From: an uncultured Alphaproteobacteria bacterium
Lineage (GTDB): Bacteria > Pseudomonadota > Alphaproteobacteria > JALCBB01
Direction of reading: 5' to 3'
Assembly: GCA_958267355.1 (NCBI GenBank)
Contig: OY279575.1
Coordinates: 229,726 to 293,725, forward strand
DNA length: 64,000 bases
The position numbers were made by a program, and so were the translations under genes. Positions 34,926 to 41,843 of this stretch are shown in pieces. Within the stretch, counting starts at the first letter, position 1, and every line of letters begins with the position of its first letter. The notes under the pieces are model-generated. The model worked only from the letters and a program-made list of their open reading frames with translations, ran no database searches and was not told the origin of the DNA.

Positions 34926-36848
34926 AACAGGCGGGTAAATCCAATCGTCTGTGCCGCGTACCTGCCCTGTTTCGTCAGGGATGGGTGCACCTTGGTACAT
35001 ACAAATCCGTAGCCACCGATCCGAACGCGGATCAAATCGCGTTGCACCAAAGAAAGACAATTTGCACCGTAATAGATCTAGCGGTGACAAGCTTTCGTCA
35101 ATAGTGTTATCGCAGATTTCGGCGTAGGGATGACGCTCAAGGATTTGCAACCGCCGCACTGCATCCCTGAGTTCTGGGTGGGCAAGTAACACTTCGGCGA
35201 TGGGCGAGTTGTCTGGCGTGTTGCGTAAAACTTCGGCAAGCCGCATTGCATCGCGGGCAGCGGCGAGTGGTCTTTCATACGGAGACAAACCTTCGGCGGC
35301 GAAGCCCAAACGCGGCTCTAACTTTTCTGCTGAAGTGTACCAGACCAGTGCATTGGCGGAGTCGCTTTTGAAGTCTTCGGGGCTTGTCCAGCCGTAGAAG
35401 CGATTCAATACTCCACGGATTTCGCCAACGGGTCTGGCTCCATCAATGATGAATTCGGCGGACTCGTTTGCGTCCATACAATCGGCAAGTGGGTCTACCA
35501 GTTCGGGATACGGCTCAAGCAGTAGCGAGACCAAACACTCGGTGGCTTCTGTGCCGAGCTGTTGGCTTGTCCATAGGTACAACTCATTCCACGGCTGGGA
35601 CTCCGCTTTGTGCAGTAGCGTTAAGCCTTCACCACGCAATCGGACTAAATCGCTCCGTAGTTGGTCTATCCGTTGTTGGTAATCTTCGTGGCTTACTTCC
35701 CATAGCTCGGCAAGCCGTTCCATACGGATTAATCTGTCAGTGAAGATTTCTACCTTTTCGGCTTCTGCTTGCTCTATCGAACGCACACGCGCTAAGGCTT
35801 CTTCTCGTGCCATCAGCCAGTTGCCAAGCAGGGCAGGGTGCGTGAGCAAAAACGGAGCCATACCTAGCCCCGTAGAATTACCAATCCCCAACTTCTGCCG
35901 CATTGTCGGCGAAAGCTTGGCTGGAGTCGTACCCTGTGCCTGTGCCTTTACCTTCGCTAAGTGCTCTACCAAGTCATAGGTAAAAAGCCGTATCAGATAG
36001 ACAGCAAGTAATTCTGCTCTAAAGGGTCCGGCAAAAAATTGATTCACCTGACACAAAACTTCGCGATCGGCTAAGCCGAACTTGCCCGAGCCATACACTG
36101 CTGTGGTGCGCATTAGATAGCCAATGGCATCTACCATTTGTCCGTCTGGTTGTTGTCCTTGGGCAAGCCGCTCTACTGTGTGGTTAAACAAACGCACCGA
36201 ACGATTGGCACGCGATAGAACCCACTCGCTTTCGCTGACTCTGCCTTCTTCCTGTACAGGGACATTCGCCCGCAAACGGCGTAGCGTGGCTTGGTCAGGA
36301 ATACCCGTAGTCAAAGCGAAGGTTACATCCCACTCGGTTGCAATCACACGATCGGAACGTTTTTCATCGGGCAGGTTGTGGCTGAAGACGACTAGGCTCA
36401 ATTCTTGCGCTTTATCTGTCGTGCCTGTGCCACCATCCGTATCGCTATCCGTACCGCTATCCGTATCGTTATTCGTACCGCTATCCGTATCGTTATCCGT
36501 ACCGCTATCCGTACCGCTATCCGTGCCGTTATTCGTACCGCTATCCGTATCGTTATCCGTACCGCTATCCGTGCCGTTATTCGGCAGACGCACTGTATAG
36601 ACTGCGTGTCCTACCCCTTGTTCGTCTAACTGCCAATCGCTACGGATGATCTTCCACTCTTTGTCTATCAGCTCACGCAGGACTACCCGCATAAACGACA
36701 GGCGGCTGGCGTGAAACGAGCCCATCCGAGCCAAGCGCATTACCTCACGCGGTGTGCGGCGGGGTATTGCGTTGGTTTCCCTGCTAGAGCAGGTATGGTG
36801 GTTTGTTTTGGCTAGACTCATTTTGCCCGACTCATCACAAAACTTCAC
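34920..36848 (-). CDS. Large soluble protein of unknown function with Asp/Thr/Gly repeats
   Basis: I do not recognise this 642-residue protein. Its GTG start at 36848 overlaps the M19-like gene stop (GTGA), which implies coupling; ATG at 36821 is an alternative. Residues about 40-85 (LSFMRVVLRELIDKEWKIIRS) look like a small alpha/beta start; residues about 95-145 are a GTDSGTDNDTDSGTNN repeat encoded by 12-bp units, which splits an otherwise continuous domain. The rest is mixed helical, with SWLLSEEP-free, charged stretches and a helical section near residue 380 (IEQAEAEKVEIFTDRLIRMERLAEL) that may be a coiled coil. No signal peptide or membrane segment. Context suggests a role in the catabolic unit with the Ldh-family reductase. 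Confidence 0.75.
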   Translation of the reverse strand: MKFCDESGKMSLAKTNHHTCSSRETNAIPRRTPREVMRLARMGSFHASRLSFMRVVLRELIDKEWKIIRSDWQLDEQGVGHAVYTVRLPNNGTDSGTDNDTDSGTNNGTDSGTDSGTDNDTDSGTNNDTDSGTDSDTDGGTGTTDKAQELSLVVFSHNLPDEKRSDRVIATEWDVTFALTTGIPDQATLRRLRANVPVQEEGRVSESEWVLSRANRSVRLFNHTVERLAQGQQPDGQMVDAIGYLMRTTAVYGSGKFGLADREVLCQVNQFFAGPFRAELLAVYLIRLFTYDLVEHLAKVKAQAQGTTPAKLSPTMRQKLGIGNSTGLGMAPFLLTHPALLGNWLMAREEALARVRSIEQAEAEKVEIFTDRLIRMERLAELWEVSHEDYQQRIDQLRSDLVRLRGEGLTLLHKAESQPWNELYLWTSQQLGTEATECLVSLLLEPYPELVDPLADCMDANESAEFIIDGARPVGEIRGVLNRFYGWTSPEDFKSDSANALVWYTSAEKLEPRLGFAAEGLSPYERPLAAARDAMRLAEVLRNTPDNSPIAEVLLAHPELRDAVRRLQILERHPYAEICDNTIDESLSPLDLLRCKLSFFGATRFDPRSDRWLRICMYQGAPIPDETGQVRGTDDWIYPPVA

Positions 36849-37846
36849 GCAGGAGAAAAGCTTTCTTCATAAAACCGCAGCCAGTTTTCTCCTAAGACTG
36901 CGGCGCGTTCTTGTTCGTTAAAGCCGACGGCTTTTAGTCCGTTATCTAAGTTGTTAAAGTCTGCGCCGCTCTGAAACCACTTGGGCTGGTCAGGAAAGCC
37001 AGGTGCATCGGCACTGCCTTCGCCGAAATCGCGGATTTTTGTCCAGCGACCGCTACGCATCCACTCTAGGGCTGATTGCGGCTGACCGAGGCATAAGTCG
37101 CTACCGATACCGATGGACTGCACGCCGATTTTTTCGGCTGTATCGGCTGCCATTTGACAGAAGGACTCTAGAGTGCAGTTTGTTCCGTCAAGCAAGTGAT
37201 GTGGATAGAGCGACAAGCCGAGCATACCGCTACTTTCCGCCAAGGCCTTGAGCAAATCGTCTGACTTATTGCGCTTGGCAGGAAACCAAGCTGCAGGATT
37301 GGCATGGGTAATCGCTATCGGACGCACTGAGTGTTCTATGGCTTCAAAGGTTGAGCGTTCTGCTGAATGGCTCATATCTACGACTAAGCCGACGCGGTTC
37401 ATTTCGGCTACGACTTCGCGTCCCATACGGGTGAGTCCTGTGTCTTGGTTTTCGTAGCAGCCTGTGGCGAGTAGCGATTGATTGTTGTAGGTGAGTTGCA
37501 TGAAGCGCACGCCGAGTGCGTGACAGACTTCTACCAGGCCGATATCGTCTTCAATCGGAGACGGATTTTGAAAGCCGAAAAACACGGCGGTGCGTCCGCT
37601 GGCGCGGGCTTTGTGCACATCGTCGGCGGAGCGTCCGTGAAAGATTTGTTTGGGCTGATGTTCAAACCAGTGGTTCCAGGCGATTACTTTGCTTACCATT
37701 TCGCGGAAAAGCTCGTGGTAGGCGATGGTGATATGCACGGCGTCTAAGCCGCCTGCTTGCCAGTCGGAGAAAGACTGCGTGCCTGGCTGGACGAACTGCA
37801 GGTTATCTATCCTGATTGGACGGTCTGAAGGCACAGAAGAGCTCAT
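36845..37846 (-). CDS. M19 (renal dipeptidase)-like protein with altered metal site
   Basis: The TIM-barrel M19 fold is recognisable from GGLDAVHITIAYHE, LGVRFMQLTYNNQSLLATGCYE, MNRVGLVVDMSHSAERSTFEAIEHS and AITHANP, which keep the two later histidines. The usual N-terminal DxHxD is replaced by RIDNLQF, and the bridging Glu of the IEG motif by Gln in FFGFQNPSPIEDD. This is a divergent subfamily, so a dipeptidase reaction should not be assumed. Length is 333 residues. It is divergent from the Ldh-family gene and coupled to the 642-residue gene. Confidence 0.85.
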   Translation of the reverse strand: MSSSVPSDRPIRIDNLQFVQPGTQSFSDWQAGGLDAVHITIAYHELFREMVSKVIAWNHWFEHQPKQIFHGRSADDVHKARASGRTAVFFGFQNPSPIEDDIGLVEVCHALGVRFMQLTYNNQSLLATGCYENQDTGLTRMGREVVAEMNRVGLVVDMSHSAERSTFEAIEHSVRPIAITHANPAAWFPAKRNKSDDLLKALAESSGMLGLSLYPHHLLDGTNCTLESFCQMAADTAEKIGVQSIGIGSDLCLGQPQSALEWMRSGRWTKIRDFGEGSADAPGFPDQPKWFQSGADFNNLDNGLKAVGFNEQERAAVLGENWLRFYEESFSPA

Positions 37847-37996
37847 ACGCTATCCTTGGAGTCCATTCTTTTAGCGGTAGGGTTTTAACGGTGTGGTTTT
37901 AACGGTAGGGTGAGTATAGCCTACAGAAAGGGGCTAGAATACACGCGAGCTTTTCTGGAAGCTCTTGAAGTCCGTAGCTTAAGAGGAGAAAACACG
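37847..37996. promoter_or_regulatory. Divergent promoter region between M19-like and Ldh-family genes
   Basis: The 150-bp gap holds TTTTAACGGTAGGG-like repeats (37870-37905) and AAGAGGAGAA at 37981-37990, a strong ribosome site that fixes the Ldh start at 37997. No clear -35/-10 pair stands out. Confidence 0.5.
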
Positions 37997-39049
37997 ATGC
38001 GCGAGGAAAACGATCAGGCGGTTTTGACGGTAGAAGAAGTTTTTACCCTTGCGGCCGAGGCATTAGAGCGAGCAGGAGCTGACTCCCACAACGCGGAAGC
38101 GGTAGCCCGTACGGTGCAAGCGGCGGAGCGTGATGGCTGTGCGTCGCATGGTTTGTTCCGCGTTCCTGGATATGCGGCGGCGTTGAAGAGCGGCAAGATT
38201 AACGGAGCGGCACGGGTGAAGATATCCAAGCCTGAGGGTTCTGTTTTGAAGGTAGATGGAGATGGTGGTTTTGCTCCGCCTGTGCATGAAGCGATAGCGG
38301 AGCCTTTGGCGGACTTGGCGAAGCGTCAGGGCATTGCTCTCGGAGCCTTGACCAACTTGGCGCATTTTTCTGCTTTGTGGCGCGAGACGGAGCTATTGGC
38401 GGCACATGGTTGTGCGGCTTTTGCGTGTGTTTCGTATATGCCGATGGTGGCTCCTGCGGGCGGCAAGGAGCGTTTGCTAGGGACGAATCCGATATCGTTT
38501 GCGTGGCCGCGTCCTGATGGTGTGCCGATGACGTTTGACCAAGCTACGGCTTCGCGAGCGATGGGCGATGTACAGATAGCGGCGCGTGAAGGTGAGTCTT
38601 TGCCCTTGGGCGTGGGGATAGACGCAGACGGCAAGGACACCACAGATCCGAACGAAGTGGTGAAGGGCGCGATTTTGCCTTTTGGCGGATACAAGGGTTC
38701 GGCTGTATCAATTATGGTTGAGTTGTTGGCTGGTCCGCTACTGGGCGAGACTTTGAGTTTTGAAGCGGCGGAGTCTGACAACAAAGATGGCGGACCACCT
38801 TTGGGCGGAGAGTTTATTTTGGCGTTTGCGCCTGAGAAGACTCGTGTGAATCAGACTCGGGCGGGCTTTGGCGGCAAAGACGGAGCGAGTCAAACTCACG
38901 CTGACCACTCTGAGCGATTATTTGCCCGCCTGTTAGCAATGGAAGGTGTGCGCTTACCTGGCGATGGCAGACGCTCCCGCCGCCCGAAAGTAGCCACCAA
39001 CGGCGTGCGCATACCCAAACCCCTCTACGACAAAATCATATCGGGCTAG
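37997..39049 (+). CDS. Ldh-family NAD(P)H oxidoreductase (malate/lactate or pyrroline/piperideine-carboxylate reductase type)
   Basis: Members of this fold (Ldh/YlbC/DpkA family) reduce 2-oxo acids or cyclic imino acids. Evidence: ASHGLFRVPGYAAALKSG near the N-terminus with the catalytic His, NLAHFSALWRETELLAAHGC, the nucleotide loop around GTNPISFAWPRP and the C-terminal GAILPFGGYKGSAVSIMVELLAGPL. AAGAGGAG before the ATG at 37997 sets the start, giving 350 residues; the upstream extension is not family-like. Neighbouring M19-like, unknown and DUF3726 genes suggest imino acid or hydroxyproline-type catabolism, which is inference. Confidence 0.9.
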   Translation: MREENDQAVLTVEEVFTLAAEALERAGADSHNAEAVARTVQAAERDGCASHGLFRVPGYAAALKSGKINGAARVKISKPEGSVLKVDGDGGFAPPVHEAIAEPLADLAKRQGIALGALTNLAHFSALWRETELLAAHGCAAFACVSYMPMVAPAGGKERLLGTNPISFAWPRPDGVPMTFDQATASRAMGDVQIAAREGESLPLGVGIDADGKDTTDPNEVVKGAILPFGGYKGSAVSIMVELLAGPLLGETLSFEAAESDNKDGGPPLGGEFILAFAPEKTRVNQTRAGFGGKDGASQTHADHSERLFARLLAMEGVRLPGDGRRSRRPKVATNGVRIPKPLYDKIISG

Positions 39050-39064
39050 GGCTAGTTTTCTTTA

Positions 39065-39102
39065 ACGGAGCGTTGGAACGGAGCGTTGGAACGGAGCGTT
39101 GG
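39065..39102. repeat. Three 13-bp repeats before tRNA-Ser
   Basis: ACGGAGCGTTGGA occurs three times in a row between the Ldh-family gene and the tRNA promoter. Confidence 0.9.
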
Positions 39103-39112
39103 CGTGGCGTTT

Positions 39113-39141
39113 TTGACTTACAGCTCTAGAGCGGGCAAATT
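39113..39141 (+). promoter_or_regulatory. Candidate promoter of tRNA-Ser
   Basis: TTGACT at 39113-39118 fits a -35 box; the element 17 bases later (CAAATT, 39136-39141) is a weak -10. Distance to the tRNA 5' end (39157) is consistent with a short leader. The -10 match is poor. Confidence 0.4.
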
Positions 39142-39156
39142 CTCGATATGTGGCAT

Positions 39157-39249
39157 GGAGGGGTGGCCGAGAGGCTGAAGGCGGCGGTTTGCTAAACCGT
39201 TATACGGTGATTAGCCGTATCGTGGGTTCGAATCCCATCCCCTCCGCCA
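39157..39249 (+). tRNA. tRNA-Ser (GCU anticodon), CCA encoded
   Basis: GGAGGGG at the 5' end pairs with CCCCTCC at the 3' end, followed by discriminator G and CCA (39247-39249). The anticodon loop reads TTTGCTAAA, anticodon GCT, and a long variable arm (ACGGTGATTAGCCGT region) and T-loop GGTTCGAATCC are present, as expected for a class II serine tRNA. Its 3' part from 39174 is duplicated at 41386. Confidence 0.97.
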
Positions 39250-39276
39250 TTTTTCTTTTTGACAAGGACAAGCACC

Positions 39277-41385
39277 ATGGATGAACCACAATCTTTAGAT
39301 AGCCTCTTCAAAGAGAAGCTATTTAGAATCCCTGATTATCAAAGGGGCTATGCATGGCAAAAAAACCAGCTAAAAGACTTCTGGGAAGATTTAATTAACC
39401 TGTCTAGCGACCGTAAGCACTACACGGGTGTTCTTACTCTAAATGAAGTTGAGAATAAGGACAAAACAGCCAACGAATATTGGCTAGTAGAAGATTATTC
39501 CTATAAGGTTTATCATGTTGTAGATGGGCAACAACGCCTTACCACTTTTGTAGTTTTTCTGCAGGCATTTATAGATTCTTTCAGGGAGCGAGAAAAAAAT
39601 GATGACAAAACAGATAAAGAAATATATGTTACCGAAAGCCTCAATTTAGAAGAGATAGCTAATAAATACTTGTTTAGAGTGAAGCCTTCTGATGTTCACT
39701 ATAAAACATATAAATTTGGCTACACTGTGGATAATCCAAGTTATAGGTATCTTAAACACAAAATCTTCAAGGAAGATGGAGGGGGCTCAATCAAAGATAC
39801 TTTTTACACGCTAAATTTAGAAATTGCTTACCAGTATTTCTTAGGACAATTCCGAAAACTTCATGATGATGACTCTAACAAGCTTCAAGAAATTTATAAA
39901 AAGCTCACCAAAAATTTTCTATTCAATGAATATGTAATCAAAGACGAATTTGATGTATTTGTCGCCTTTGAAACGATGAATAATCGTGGCAAGAAGCTAT
40001 CTGATTTAGAGTTGCTGAAAAACCGCCTTATTTACCTAACGACGCTCTATACAGATGAGCAGATCGAGGAAGACGGGCGCACTATTACAAGGAACGCCAT
40101 AAATGATGCTTGGAAAGAAATTTATCATCAACTGGGGCGCAATTCTGAACAGCCTTTAGATGATGATGAATTTCTAAAAGCGCACTGGATCATGTACTTT
40201 AAATCTAGAAGTCGGGGAAGTGAGCATGTTAAGTTTCTTTTAGAAAGTAAATTTTCTCCTCAAAACATTTATGCTCCCCAGGAAGCTGAACAAAAGGTAG
40301 TGCCTGAGGTTAACCCTGAGGTATCAGAGGAGTCACTTGATGAACTTGATATGGATGATACTGAAAATAATGAAAGCAACATTGAAGATATCTCTAATGC
40401 TCCTAGAAAATTTTTGAACCCGAATGAAATTAAAAAATATGTTGATAGTCTTAGAGACTCAGCAGAGCATTGGTTTAATTCCTATTACCCTTACGAGTCA
40501 GACAAGCTAACAGTAGAAGAGAAGGCAGCCATTGATAGACTTAATAGAATTAATAATATGGGTTACTTTCGCCCTCTGATTATGTCTATTTTCAAAAATT
40601 CTAACAAAACAACACCAGAAGAACGGGTTCAACTGATGGGCCAGATAGAGCGGTTTATTTTCATCGTTTTTCGGCTAGGTCAAGTGCGTAGTAATTCTGG
40701 TGAAGCTGAATTCTACAACGCCGCGCGTGAATATGATAAAGGTATATTGAATTTGGAAGATATTGAAAGAAAATTAAAAGACTCTGATTTGCTTCCTTTA
40801 TTTGAGCAGAGCAAAATTCTGCGTTCTGAAGACTTCTATAATTATTTGGATAAAAAGTTCAATACTAGGAAGAAAAAAGGATTTTATAGTTGGCCTAGCC
40901 TGATGTATTTTTTGTATGAGTATGAGTTAAGCCTGTATTCTCCAAATCAGGATAAAAAAGTGTTTTGGGATAATTTGTTGAAGACCTCGAGAGACAAAGT
41001 GTCCATTGAACACATATTTCCGCAAACTCCTACGCCTACTTGGAAGAAAGCATTTGCTGATATTGGCGAGGAAGAATATGGCTACTACGGTGGCTCAATC
41101 GGTAATTTGCTTCTTCTGTCGCAGTCAATAAACAGCGCACTTCAAAATGATAGTTTTGATGACAAGAAAAACCCAAAATCTCACGATTCTGATGGCAACT
41201 CTCGAAGGGGCTATTCCAAAGGCTCATATTCTGAAATGGAGGTTGCAAAATATGATAAATGGGGTCCTGAAGAAATTAAAGAAAGGGGCTTGCACTTGTT
41301 AGCTTTTATGGAAGAGCGATGGGACTTTAAATTTGAAAGTGATGAGGCAAAAGAAAAACTTCTTTTTTTGAACATAGAAGAATAA
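39277..41385 (+). CDS. DUF262/DUF1524 (GmrSD-like) restriction-type protein
   Basis: The N-terminal DUF262 domain has FRIPDYQRGYAW and the characteristic VDGQQRLTTFVVFLQAF; the C-terminal DUF1524 domain has the HNH-like VSIEHIFPQTPTPTW and SIGNLLLLSQSINSALQN. GmrSD-type proteins of this fused form cut modified phage DNA; the target of this one is unknown. ATG at 39277 with AAGGA upstream gives 702 residues. A central acidic linker (residues about 340-385) is rich in Glu and Asp. Codon use is strongly AT-rich compared with flanking genes, a sign of recent transfer, and it is bounded by tRNA-derived direct repeats. Confidence 0.9.
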   Translation: MDEPQSLDSLFKEKLFRIPDYQRGYAWQKNQLKDFWEDLINLSSDRKHYTGVLTLNEVENKDKTANEYWLVEDYSYKVYHVVDGQQRLTTFVVFLQAFIDSFREREKNDDKTDKEIYVTESLNLEEIANKYLFRVKPSDVHYKTYKFGYTVDNPSYRYLKHKIFKEDGGGSIKDTFYTLNLEIAYQYFLGQFRKLHDDDSNKLQEIYKKLTKNFLFNEYVIKDEFDVFVAFETMNNRGKKLSDLELLKNRLIYLTTLYTDEQIEEDGRTITRNAINDAWKEIYHQLGRNSEQPLDDDEFLKAHWIMYFKSRSRGSEHVKFLLESKFSPQNIYAPQEAEQKVVPEVNPEVSEESLDELDMDDTENNESNIEDISNAPRKFLNPNEIKKYVDSLRDSAEHWFNSYYPYESDKLTVEEKAAIDRLNRINNMGYFRPLIMSIFKNSNKTTPEERVQLMGQIERFIFIVFRLGQVRSNSGEAEFYNAAREYDKGILNLEDIERKLKDSDLLPLFEQSKILRSEDFYNYLDKKFNTRKKKGFYSWPSLMYFLYEYELSLYSPNQDKKVFWDNLLKTSRDKVSIEHIFPQTPTPTWKKAFADIGEEEYGYYGGSIGNLLLLSQSINSALQNDSFDDKKNPKSHDSDGNSRRGYSKGSYSEMEVAKYDKWGPEEIKERGLHLLAFMEERWDFKFESDEAKEKLLFLNIEE

Positions 41386-41463
41386 GCTGAAGGCGGCGGT
41401 TTGCTAAACTGTTATACGGTGATTAGCCGTATCGTGGGTTCGAATCCCATCCCCTCCGCCATT
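41386..41463 (+). repeat. tRNA-Ser 3' fragment (second att copy)
   Basis: Copy of 39174-39251 with one difference (CTAAACTG for CTAAACCG). It lacks the first 17 bases of the tRNA and so cannot make a functional tRNA. It starts immediately after the TAA stop of the DUF262 gene. Confidence 0.95.
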
Positions 41464-41468
41464 ATTGC

Positions 41469-41490
41469 GCCCGCCTTGTGGCGGGCTAGT
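41469..41490 (+). terminator. Candidate hairpin terminator after the tRNA fragment
   Basis: GCCCGCC, TTGT loop, GGCGGGC, then TAGTCTTTT. The T-run is short and interrupted. It would originally have ended the tRNA transcript before the cargo inserted. Confidence 0.55.
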
Positions 41491-41529
41491 CTTTTACAGG
41501 CCTTCGTCTCAAAGTTAATCTGTGCCTTC

Positions 41530-41603
41530 CCCATCTTTACAGTACCCTGATTTCTAAGCCGCAGAAAAATGGGTTGGGGTTAGTCTTTCTCGCAACATTT
41601 AAT
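41530..41603. repeat. Inverted repeat, left copy
   Basis: 74 bases that match the reverse complement of 47531-47604 at 66 positions by hand count, including CAGTACCCTGATTTCTAAG and CTTTCTCGCAACATTTAAT. The two copies bracket the restriction enzyme and the micro-ORF operon. A short third match (TTAGAAATCAGGG) lies at 44694. Confidence 0.9.
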
Positions 41604-41710
41604 TTACGCACCCTTGCGGGTGCTCTTGCCGCAGGCAAGTGCGAGGGATTTAAAGTGTAATTGTTTCCCCCGTACCTTTCTCTACCTAACCTTAACTTAT
41701 AGGAGAATAA

Positions 41711-41810
41711 TAAATTCACCCCCCTAGGGGCTGTGTCTGCCGTAGGCAGGCACAGGGCAAAGGGGGGTCAAAGTCTGCGTAGCAGACTTTGGGGGGGATG
41801 GGCGGGAAGG
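41711..41810. repeat. Structured ~100-bp element, copy 1
   Basis: Layout: ATTCACCCCCCTAGGGGC, an inner hairpin (CTGTGTCTGCC GTA GGCAGGCACAG), GGGCAAAGGGGGGTC, then a perfect palindrome AAAGTCTGCGTAGCAGACTTT, G-run, ATGGGCGGGAAGG. The C-run and G-run can pair around the inner hairpin. Copy at 45975 differs in the inner hairpin sequence but keeps its shape. Confidence 0.85.
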
Positions 41811-41815
41811 CGGCG

Positions 41816-41841
41816 GGCACAATTCTAGGCTATATTGTGCC
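41816..41841. promoter_or_regulatory. Inverted repeat overlapping the start region of the MmeI-like gene
   Basis: GGCACAAT (41816-41823) and ATTGTGCC (41834-41841) form an 8-bp perfect inverted repeat with a 10-bp spacer, ending two bases before the ATG. It could be an operator or an RNA hairpin that hides the start. No ribosome site is visible. Confidence 0.55.
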
Positions 41842-41843
41842 TT

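Larger units (their letters stand above)
39174..41463 (+). mobile_element. tRNA-Ser-bounded cargo without integrase
   Basis: A 78-bp stretch covering the tRNA from the D-arm to two bases past CCA (39174-39251) is repeated at 41386-41463 with one mismatch. Between the copies lies one AT-rich gene only. This is the structure left when an element integrates into a tRNA 3' end, with an intact tRNA on one side and a fragment on the other. No integrase gene is present inside, so it is either a decayed island, or a non-autonomous cargo mobilised in trans. Confidence 0.8.

Noticed and set aside
36124-36600. Ser/Val/Pro repeat protein on the plus strand
   Set aside because: Antisense shadow of the Asp/Thr repeat in the 642-aa gene.
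41386-41463. Second tRNA-Ser gene
   Set aside because: The first 17 bases and the 5' acceptor strand are missing.
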